This document shows positions 1 through 5,328 of a stretch of 13,325 nt of DNA, in pieces. The DNA is from CAYJEO01 sp044432805 (GTDB taxonomy: Bacteria; Bacillota_I; Bacilli_A; RF39; UBA660), in NCBI GenBank assembly GCA_044432805.1, contig JAWXUI010000028.1, positions 1 through 13,325 on the forward strand. Direction: 5' to 3'. Under the pieces are notes generated by a model. It did not search any database. It saw only the letters and a list, made by a program, of their open reading frames with translations, and was not told where the DNA came from. The stretch's first letter is position 1. Each line of letters begins with the position of its first letter. The position numbers were made by a program, and so were the translations under genes.

Positions 1-42
1 TTATTTATTCTTTTAATCATTATACTTGGGGCTTATATTTAA
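1..42 (+). CDS. C-terminal end of a tiny YjcZ-like membrane peptide (partial)
   Basis: The window opens inside a reading frame that gives LFILLIIILGAYI followed by TAA. This hydrophobic tail closely resembles the end of the tiny membrane peptides of the Bacillus YjcZ family, whose single helix typically reads like a run of F/I/L/V followed by GA and an aromatic residue. It also matches the end of the complete peptide gene that follows 21 bases later, so the two look like a tandem pair. Only 13 residues are visible and the start lies outside the window, so the assignment rests on similarity of the tail and on the neighbour. Family members are usually expressed during sporulation; that role is inferred here. 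Confidence 0.5.
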   Translation, partial: LFILLIIILGAYI

Positions 43-63
43 GCCTGGATTGGAGGTAGAAAT

Positions 64-159
64 ATGTCTTGTCAAAATAACACAAGCAATAACGGGTTTG
101 TTATTTTAATAGTTTTATATATACTATTAGCTATTATATTAGGAGCTGCATATTGCTAA
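64..159 (+). CDS. 31-residue YjcZ-like sporulation membrane peptide
   Basis: A complete short frame of 31 codons starts at ATG 64, seven bases after a strong GGAGGT ribosome binding site, and ends at TAA 157-159. The product has a polar, Asn-rich head (MSCQNNTSNNG) followed by one transmembrane helix of about 20 residues that ends in GAAYC. A polar or Gly-rich head, one helix and a GA-aromatic end are the pattern of the YjcZ (tiny_TM_bacill) family, many members of which are made in sporulating Bacilli. The molecular function of the family is unknown. The two Cys residues, at positions 3 and 31, flank the helix. The gene is followed at once by a terminator, so it closes its own transcription unit with the partial gene at 1-42. 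I am fairly sure it is a real gene because of the ribosome binding site, the family-like sequence and the terminator. Confidence 0.7.
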   Translation: MSCQNNTSNNGFVILIVLYILLAIILGAAYC

Positions 160-182
160 AAGAGGAAAAACCTCTTTTTTTA
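158..182 (+). terminator. Rho-independent terminator after the YjcZ-like gene
   Basis: AAAAGAGG (158-165) pairs with CCTCTTTT (171-178) across a five-A loop, followed by more T. The left arm begins inside the TAA stop codon of the peptide gene. It insulates that gene from the mraZ promoter downstream. Confidence 0.85.
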
Positions 183-213
183 TGTAAAATAAAGTAAACA
201 AATGTTGTTTTTA

Positions 214-242
214 TTTACAAAAGTGTGTATTTTTAGTAAAAT
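214..242 (+). promoter_or_regulatory. Vegetative promoter of the mraZ operon
   Basis: TTTACA at 214-219 and TAAAAT at 237-242 are separated by 17 bases, each one mismatch from the vegetative consensus. The predicted transcript starts near 249, which places the mraZ start codon at 275 and excludes a start at GTG 254 with any useful leader. Three MraZ boxes begin two bases after the -10 element. Confidence 0.7.
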
Positions 243-269
243 AGTGGTAGTAAGTGGTGAATAGTGGTG
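243..269 (+). promoter_or_regulatory. Triple MraZ box (10-bp-spaced AGTGGT repeats)
   Basis: AGTGGT occurs at 243-248, 253-258 and 263-268, exactly one helical turn apart. MraZ proteins are known to bind direct repeats with a GTG/TGG core at about 10-bp spacing upstream of their own operon. The boxes begin directly after the -10 element and run through the transcription start into the mraZ ribosome binding site, where GGTGA at 266-270 forms part of the last copy. Bound MraZ would block promoter clearance, giving autorepression of the division operon. Confidence 0.8.
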
Positions 270-274
270 AGTAT

Positions 275-703
275 ATGTTTTTAGGTGAGTATCATCATTT
301 TATGGATTTAAAAGGAAGAATAACTTTGCCATCTAAATTAAGAAATTTATTAGGTGAAGAATTTATTATTACAAGAGGACTTGATAATTGCTTATTTATT
401 TATTCAAAAGAAGAATTTTCTAAATTAATAGATAAATATAAACAATTACCAAACACCTATGATGCAAGAAACTTTATGAGGTTTTTCTTATCAGGTGCCC
501 TCGAACTTACTTTTGATAAACAAGGAAGAATAAATATTTCTACACCATTAATAAAATATGCTGATTTAAAAAAAGAAGTAGTGATAATAGGCGTAAATGA
601 TCATTTAGAAGTATTTGATAAAACTAAATGGGAAGAATTTATTAAAAAAAATGAAGAAAATATAACTGAAGTAACTGATAAATTATTTGAAAGCTATAGG
701 TGA
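275..703 (+). CDS. mraZ: MraZ, transcriptional regulator of the division and cell-wall operon
   Basis: MraZ is a DNA-binding ring-forming protein that controls its own dcw operon. The 142-residue product has the two tandem AbrB-like halves of the family. Each carries the signature DxxGR followed by a beta strand: D11-R15 (DLKGRITLP) and D81-R85 (DKQGRINI). The N-terminal MFLGEYHH and the middle stretch ending RFFLSGA are also typical, and the length matches the usual 140-150. I chose ATG 275 because MF(L/M)GEY is the family's N-terminus and GGTGA lies at the right distance. The upstream GTG at 254 falls inside the MraZ boxes and adds seven unconserved residues. It is the first gene of the operon, four bases before rsmH, and probably represses itself through the boxes at 243-269. 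Confidence 0.97.
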   Translation: MFLGEYHHFMDLKGRITLPSKLRNLLGEEFIITRGLDNCLFIYSKEEFSKLIDKYKQLPNTYDARNFMRFFLSGALELTFDKQGRINISTPLIKYADLKKEVVIIGVNDHLEVFDKTKWEEFIKKNEENITEVTDKLFESYR

Positions 704-707
704 TTAT

Positions 708-1625
708 ATGCATAAAAGTGTGCTCTTAGAAGAATCAATTGAAAATTTAAACTTATCTGATGATGCAATAATTGTAGATGCAACACTTGGATATGCTGGA
801 CATTCATCACGTATATTAGAAAAAGTATCAAAAGGTTTTTTATATTCTTTTGATCAAGATATAAACGCTATTGAATTTAGTCAACATAAATTAGAAAAAA
901 TAAATGATAATTTTGAAATAATTAATTCTAATTTTGTTAATATAAAAGAAGAATTAAATAAAAGAAATGTAAATTTAGTGAATGGTATTTTATTTGACTT
1001 AGGTGTTTCTAGTCCACAATTAGATCAAAGTGATAGAGGATTTAGTTTTCATCAAGATGCAGCCTTAGATATGCGAATGAATCAAAATAGTGATCTAAGT
1101 GCTTATGAAGTAGTGAATAATTATACTTATAATCAATTAGTTTCAATATTTTTAAAATATGGAGAAGAAAAATATTCAACTAGCATTGCTAGAAATATAG
1201 AAAAAGAAAGACAAATTAAACCGATAGAAACTACACTAGAATTAGTTGAGATAATAAAAAAATCAGTACCAGAAAAATATAGAAGAGAAAAACATCCAGC
1301 TAGAAAAATATTTCAAGCTATTAGAATAGAAGTAAATGATGAATTAAACGTATGTGAAAAAGCAATGAGACAATCACTTGATTTGTTAGATATCAATGGT
1401 TATCTATGTGTCATAACTTTTCATTCATTAGAAGATAAAATAGTAAAAAGAATATTTAATGAAGTAAGTAAAATTGATAGTTCGTTATCAAAGTTACCAA
1501 TAATACCAGAAGAATATTTACCAAAATTCGAAATCATTGCTAATATTACACCAAGTACAGAAGAACTAGACGAAAATAATCGTGCAAGAAGTTCGAGATT
1601 AAGAGTAATAAAAAGAATAAGATGA
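708..1625 (+). CDS. rsmH: RsmH (MraW), 16S rRNA m4C1402 methyltransferase
   Basis: RsmH transfers a methyl group from S-adenosylmethionine to N4 of C1402 in the ribosomal P site. The 305-residue product begins MHKSVLLEESI as expected. It has the SAM-binding motif DATLGYAGHS (residues 24-33), the block GILFDLGVSSPQLD (about 93-106) and then RGFSFHQDAALDMRM. Near the end come ITFHSLEDKIVK and the basic tail ARSSRLRVIKR. One small departure is Tyr in the glycine loop, where most relatives have TLGGAGHS. ATG 708 was chosen over ATG 687 because residue 1 then aligns with the family and AGGTGA at 698-703 sits at the right distance. That ribosome binding site overlaps the mraZ stop codon, so translation of the two is probably coupled. 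Confidence 0.97.
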   Translation: MHKSVLLEESIENLNLSDDAIIVDATLGYAGHSSRILEKVSKGFLYSFDQDINAIEFSQHKLEKINDNFEIINSNFVNIKEELNKRNVNLVNGILFDLGVSSPQLDQSDRGFSFHQDAALDMRMNQNSDLSAYEVVNNYTYNQLVSIFLKYGEEKYSTSIARNIEKERQIKPIETTLELVEIIKKSVPEKYRREKHPARKIFQAIRIEVNDELNVCEKAMRQSLDLLDINGYLCVITFHSLEDKIVKRIFNEVSKIDSSLSKLPIIPEEYLPKFEIIANITPSTEELDENNRARSSRLRVIKRIR

Positions 1626-1635
1626 GGGAATAAAT

Positions 1636-1926
1636 ATGAAGAAACAAAAGAGGGTTAAGTTTTCTATTTTTGAAAAGAAGTTATATTCAATTTCTTTTCT
1701 ATGTCTTGTATTTTCAATAATAATTCAAATATTTTTTGGAGCTAATGTTGGTAATTTAAGTATAACAGTAGAAAAATTAAAATATGAAATAACAACAGTA
1801 GAAAAAGAAAATGAAGGACTTACAATGATTTTTAATGAAATGACAGCATTTTCTAATGTAAAAGAAGTTGTAAAAGAATTAGGATTGTCTTATAATAGTG
1901 ATAATATAATAAATATTACTAAATAG
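1636..1926 (+). CDS. ftsL: FtsL-like divisome membrane protein
   Basis: This 96-residue protein has a basic cytoplasmic head, one transmembrane helix at about residues 17-36, and a short extracytoplasmic part predicted to form a coiled coil (about 40-70, rich in Glu, Lys and Leu). That is the architecture of FtsL, which with DivIC/FtsB links early division proteins to the septal transpeptidase. Sequence in this family is poorly conserved, so the name rests mainly on architecture and on position between rsmH and the class B PBP, which is the standard place. The start has GAGGGA overlapping the rsmH stop codon. It is slightly shorter than the B. subtilis protein at its N-terminal end. Confidence 0.85.
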   Translation: MKKQKRVKFSIFEKKLYSISFLCLVFSIIIQIFFGANVGNLSITVEKLKYEITTVEKENEGLTMIFNEMTAFSNVKEVVKELGLSYNSDNIINITK

Positions 1927-1936
1927 AGGTGAAAAA

Positions 1937-4063
1937 ATGAAGAGAAAAGATTGTAAAATACAAAACTTAGTTTATAAATTTTTTCTAATTTGTTTTTTCA
2001 TTTTATTATGCACTCTTTTATATATTGGTTTATCTCCAGTTGTCCTTGGAATAGACATGTCAAGTTTTGCAGCTAGTAGAAATACAGTAAAAACAACACT
2101 GACAGCATCAAGAGGAACAATATATGATTCAAATGGTGATGTTTTAGCGCAAAATATGTCTTCTTATACTGTCATAGCGTATTTATCAGATACAAGGACT
2201 GGTTCTTCTAATACTTTATATCACGTAGAAGATATAGAAGGAACGGCAAAAGCATTATCTTCTATATTGAATATGACAGAAGAATCACTAATTGAATTAT
2301 TATCAAGAGAAGTATATCAAGTTGAATTAGGGCCTGGTGGAAGAAATATTTCTGAACTAGTAAAAGCAGAAATAGAAGCTCTTAACTTACCGGGAATAGA
2401 CTTTGTTGAAAGTTATGTTAGAACGTATCCAAATGGTGATTTTGCCTCATATATAGTCGGATATGCTAAAACAGATGATGACGATGTTATATATGGTGAA
2501 TTAGGAATTGAAGCAAAGTACGATGATTTATTAACCGGAGTAGATGGTTATTTAGAATATCAACAAGATAGATTTGGTTATAAAATACCTGATACTGCCG
2601 AAATTAGAGTAGATGCAGTAGATGGATATGATGTTTATTTAACTCTTGATTCTAATATACAACGTTTTTTAGAGACAAGTGTAAAAGAAGTGGCTGAAAC
2701 TTATGACCCAGAGTGGGTGCAAATAACGGTAATGGATGCCAATACGGGTGAAATTTTAGGTTCCTCTACGAGCCCTTCATTTGATCCAAATATTAGAGAT
2801 ATAACAAATTATGAAAACCCTTTAATTTCTTATGTTTATGAACCGGGTTCAGTCATGAAAACATTTACATATATGTGTGCTATAGAAAACGGAGTATATG
2901 ATGGTGATTATACTTTTACATCAGGCGCTATTTCTATTTATGATGATGTAATAACTGACTGGAATACAAAAGGATTTGGAACAATTACACTAGATAAAGG
3001 ATTTGAATATTCTTCTAATGTTGGGATAGTTACAATAATGGATACAATGCTTTCTAAAGAACAATTAAGTGATTGTTTTACATCATATGGTTTTGGAAGT
3101 ACAACCGGTATAGAATTAACAAGAGAATTAAGTGGAAATGTAACATTTACTTATCCAATAGAAGTAGCTGCTGCTGGATATGGACAAGGTATTACAACTA
3201 CAGCAATTCAGCAATTACAAGCTCTTACAATATTATCTAATGATGGAAAAATGATCACACCAAGTATTGTTGATAAAATAGTAGATCCAAATACAGGTGA
3301 GATTATTTATGAAAATGAATTAGTAGAAACAGAAGCTTTGGTAAGTCAAGACACTATTGATAAAGTAAAAGAATTATTATATAACACTATAAATAATACA
3401 GATACATATACAACTGGTAAAAATTACAGTATTGAAGGTTATGATATTATTGGTAAAACAGGAACTGCTCAAATATTTGATACAGATTCTGGAAAATATT
3501 TAACAGGAAGCAATGATTATGTTTATTCGTTTGCTGGAATGTATCCGTATGAAGATCCAGAATATATAATATATGCCGCGATTAAACAACCAAGTTATGG
3601 TACATCAACAACTCTATATGAACCAGTAAAAGAAATTTTACAAAACATTGCAACATACTCAAATATGTTTGAAGAACAATCTCTTGCAAATGCTTATGAA
3701 ACAATTACGTTAGAAAGTTATATTTCAGCAGATGTTTTAACAACTTCTAGCTATTTAGAAAAATTAGGAATTGAAGTTTTATTGTTAGGTGATGGTGATA
3801 CTATAATTAATCAATATCCAAGTAAAGGAACAAGTTTAATTGATGGAGATAGAGTTATATTTTTAACTAATTATACACAGCTTTATATGCCTTCATTAAT
3901 TGGTTTATCTAGTAAAGAAGCAGCAATTGTTTTGGATTACTTAGATATTTCATATAGCATTGAAGGATATGGATATGTAACTACACAAAGTGTGTTACCA
4001 GAAACATTAATTTTAAAAGAAACAGAAGTTGTAATAACACTAGAAGATAAATATATAAATTAA
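1937..4063 (+). CDS. pbpB: Class B penicillin-binding protein with two PASTA repeats (PBP2B-like division transpeptidase)
   Basis: This 708-residue protein cross-links septal peptidoglycan outside the membrane. It has an N-terminal membrane anchor (about 12-37) and a PBP dimerisation domain beginning SRGTIYDSNGDVLA and including GELGIEAKYDDLLTG (about 187-201). The transpeptidase domain has its three motifs: S305-V-M-K308 with the catalytic serine, S359-S-N361 and K507-T-G-T510. The C-terminus holds two PASTA-like repeats, at about 588-645 and 648-703. Two repeats suit the division enzyme PBP2B better than the sporulation enzyme SpoVD, which usually has one. In Bacillus both genes lie in tandem here, followed by murE; only one is present, and cotE follows. 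Whether this protein also makes spore cortex cannot be told from the sequence. AGGTGA sits seven bases before ATG, and a terminator ends the operon right at the stop codon. Confidence 0.93.
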   Translation: MKRKDCKIQNLVYKFFLICFFILLCTLLYIGLSPVVLGIDMSSFAASRNTVKTTLTASRGTIYDSNGDVLAQNMSSYTVIAYLSDTRTGSSNTLYHVEDIEGTAKALSSILNMTEESLIELLSREVYQVELGPGGRNISELVKAEIEALNLPGIDFVESYVRTYPNGDFASYIVGYAKTDDDDVIYGELGIEAKYDDLLTGVDGYLEYQQDRFGYKIPDTAEIRVDAVDGYDVYLTLDSNIQRFLETSVKEVAETYDPEWVQITVMDANTGEILGSSTSPSFDPNIRDITNYENPLISYVYEPGSVMKTFTYMCAIENGVYDGDYTFTSGAISIYDDVITDWNTKGFGTITLDKGFEYSSNVGIVTIMDTMLSKEQLSDCFTSYGFGSTTGIELTRELSGNVTFTYPIEVAAAGYGQGITTTAIQQLQALTILSNDGKMITPSIVDKIVDPNTGEIIYENELVETEALVSQDTIDKVKELLYNTINNTDTYTTGKNYSIEGYDIIGKTGTAQIFDTDSGKYLTGSNDYVYSFAGMYPYEDPEYIIYAAIKQPSYGTSTTLYEPVKEILQNIATYSNMFEEQSLANAYETITLESYISADVLTTSSYLEKLGIEVLLLGDGDTIINQYPSKGTSLIDGDRVIFLTNYTQLYMPSLIGLSSKEAAIVLDYLDISYSIEGYGYVTTQSVLPETLILKETEVVITLEDKYIN

Positions 4064-4085
4064 GTATTGAAAAATACTTTTTTTT
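4062..4085 (+). terminator. Terminator of the mraZ-pbpB operon
   Basis: AAGTATT (4062-4068) pairs with AATACTT (4073-4079) across a GAAA tetraloop, followed by a run of T to 4085. The left arm starts within the TAA stop codon at 4061-4063. It separates the division operon from cotE. Confidence 0.85.
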
Positions 4086-4115
4086 GTAATTTTATATCAC
4101 TTGCTGCATAAATTA
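4086..4115 (+). promoter_or_regulatory. Possible sporulation promoter of cotE (sigma-E/sigma-K-like -10)
   Basis: CATAAATTA at 4107-4115 fits the -10 pattern of both mother-cell sigma factors, CATAcanT for sigma-E and CATAnnnTA for sigma-K. The upstream GTAATTTT at 4086-4093 is only a weak match to a sigma-E -35, with a 13-base spacer. There is no good vegetative promoter in the gap. In Bacillus cotE is read from sigma-E and sigma-K promoters, which makes the match plausible, but the sequence alone does not prove it. Confidence 0.4.
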
Positions 4116-4132
4116 AAATGAGGAGTGATTAT

Positions 4133-4669
4133 ATGGCATATAGAGAAATAGTAACTAAAGCAATAGTAGGAAAAGGAAAAAAAATACTAAAAAATTCATA
4201 TGATATACAAGCAACACAAAAACCTTCTACTGTATTAGGTTGTTGGGTTATCAATCACCAATTTAAAGGATTTAAAAGCGGGGAAAAAATCGGAGTGGAT
4301 GGTTCTTTTGATGTGAATATTTGGTATTCATATGATGATGATTCAAAAACAACTGTAATTAATAAAAAAATAGATTATAATGATTTATTTAATATACGAG
4401 TAAAAGAAGAATTTGATTTAAGTACAGATACAGAAGTAATTGTTAGAACATTAAAACAACCGGTTTGTTCAAAAGTTTTAATTGATGGTGATAAAATAAG
4501 TTTTGATGTAGAAAAAGAATTAGGTGTTGAAATAGTTGGGGAAACAAAAGTCAAAATAAGTGTTGAAGAAGAAGAAGAACCATGGGATGAAGTAATAGAT
4601 GAAATAAGCGATGAAGTACTAAAAGAAATAGATAATGTAGATGATGATTATTTAAACCAAACACCTTAA
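4133..4669 (+). CDS. cotE: CotE, outer spore coat morphogenetic protein
   Basis: CotE is made in the mother cell and forms a layer around the forespore that recruits outer coat proteins. The 178-residue product follows the B. subtilis protein (about 181 residues) along its length. It starts MAYREIVTKAIVGKGKK, then has PSTVLGCWVINH (31-42), DVNIWYSY (60-67), KQPVCSKV (108-115) and GVEIVGETKVKISV (131-144). It ends in a strongly acidic tail rich in Glu and Asp, as in known CotE. ATG 4133 is the real start, with AGGAGTGAT at 4121-4129; the in-frame ATG at 4118 lies upstream of that site. A lone coat gene directly after the division PBP is unusual, and it appears to be its own transcription unit with a possible sporulation promoter and a terminator. 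Its presence is the best evidence that the organism forms endospores. Confidence 0.92.
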   Translation: MAYREIVTKAIVGKGKKILKNSYDIQATQKPSTVLGCWVINHQFKGFKSGEKIGVDGSFDVNIWYSYDDDSKTTVINKKIDYNDLFNIRVKEEFDLSTDTEVIVRTLKQPVCSKVLIDGDKISFDVEKELGVEIVGETKVKISVEEEEEPWDEVIDEISDEVLKEIDNVDDDYLNQTP

Positions 4670-4680
4670 TGGTGTTTTAT
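4659..4680 (+). terminator. Short terminator at the end of cotE
   Basis: AAACACC (4659-4665) pairs with GGTGTTT (4671-4677) across a five-base loop that contains the cotE stop codon. The T tail is short (TTTTATTG), so it may be leaky. Its end touches the -35 element of the next gene. Confidence 0.55.
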
Positions 4681-4707
4681 TGTGTTTATAAAATATTTTG
4701 ATATAAT
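4680..4707 (+). promoter_or_regulatory. Vegetative promoter of the GNAT gene
   Basis: TTGTGT at 4680-4685 and a perfect TATAAT at 4702-4707 are spaced by 16 bases. Transcription would begin near 4714, leaving about 16 bases before ATG 4730. This argues against the upstream in-frame ATG or GTG codons around 4682 as starts, since they lie in the promoter. Confidence 0.6.
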
Positions 4708-4729
4708 TATAGTAGAAAGTTGGTTTTAT

Positions 4730-5224
4730 ATGGAAAATTCAAATTATATATTTACTTCGAAAAATATTATTTTTAAACAAGTTTCAAAAGATTATATATC
4801 TGATTATTTACTTATGATAAACGATATTGAAATAGCAAGTAAAATCAGTAAAAATATTTGTACGTATACTTATGAAGATGAAGTAAAATGGGTAGAAGAA
4901 AAAATAAAAGAAAATGATTTAGTTTTTACTATGGTAGAAAAATCTACTGGTGATTTTATTGGTAATATAGAAATAATGAAGGTAATTAATAAAGTGGGGG
5001 AAATAGGTATTTCTCTTGCAAAGTCAAAACAAAATAAAGGATATGGAAGTGAAGCTATATCTTCACTTATGGAATATGGAAAAACAACTTTAGGTATTAA
5101 CAGTTTTGAATTAAATGTATATGTTACAAATCCAAGAGCAATTCGTTGTTATGAAAAAGTAGGTTTTATAAAATCTGGTGAAGGTAAAAATAAAGAAAGT
5201 ATCCATATGACATGTATTATGTAA
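4730..5224 (+). CDS. GNAT-family N-acetyltransferase (RimJ/RimL type)
   Basis: The 164-residue product belongs to the GNAT fold, which moves an acetyl group from acetyl-CoA to an amino group. It has the acetyl-CoA pyrophosphate-binding motif QNKGYGSEA (residues 101-109; Q-x-x-G-x-G) preceded by the strand EIGISL. Near the end is NPRAIRCYEKVGF (134-146), the typical Asn and Tyr region of motif B. The layout, with an early FKQV strand and WVEEKI before the core, is that of the RimJ/RimL-like branch, which acetylates protein N-termini or small amines and antibiotics. The substrate cannot be read from the sequence. ATG 4730 was chosen because an apparent promoter occupies 4680-4707; its ribosome binding site is weak (AGAAAG). 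It seems to be a single-gene unit between cotE and the transporter fusion. Confidence 0.85.
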   Translation: MENSNYIFTSKNIIFKQVSKDYISDYLLMINDIEIASKISKNICTYTYEDEVKWVEEKIKENDLVFTMVEKSTGDFIGNIEIMKVINKVGEIGISLAKSKQNKGYGSEAISSLMEYGKTTLGINSFELNVYVTNPRAIRCYEKVGFIKSGEGKNKESIHMTCIM

Positions 5225-5239
5225 CATATTAATTTTTAT

Positions 5240-5267
5240 AAAAATATTGTTTATAAAATATTTTTTT
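5240..5267 (+). terminator. Weak AT-only terminator after the GNAT gene
   Basis: AAAAATATT (5240-5248) pairs with AATATTTTT (5257-5265) across an eight-base loop and ends in T. The stem has nine A-T pairs and no G-C pair, so it is weak and may be chance in such AT-rich DNA. Confidence 0.4.
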
Positions 5268-5289
5268 ATTAAAAAATATATGATATACT
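5261..5289 (+). promoter_or_regulatory. Possible promoter of the MATE fusion gene
   Basis: TATACT at 5284-5289 is a good -10 element. The only -35 candidate at a 17-base spacing is the T run 5261-5266, a poor match that also forms the tail of the preceding hairpin. The gene needs a promoter in this gap if that hairpin works. Confidence 0.35.
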
Positions 5290-5328
5290 TGTTAAGTACT
5301 TATTTTTTAATAAGAAAGGGGAGTAAAT

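Noticed and set aside
254..274. Longer mraZ form starting at GTG 254
   Set aside because: The seven extra residues lie in the MraZ boxes and almost at the predicted transcription start, and MFLGEY is the family N-terminus.
687..707. Longer rsmH form starting at ATG 687
   Set aside because: It would overlap mraZ and precede the AGGTGA site at 698-703; MHKSVLL at 708 aligns with the family start.
4682..4729. Longer GNAT form starting at GTG 4682
   Set aside because: The extra 16 residues are coded by the -35/-10 region, including TATAAT, and are not part of the GNAT fold.
5225..5328. Possible small RNA or riboswitch in the gap before the MATE gene
   Set aside because: The 104 bases are nearly all A and T, with one weak AT-only hairpin and a -10 element; no conserved riboswitch core is visible.
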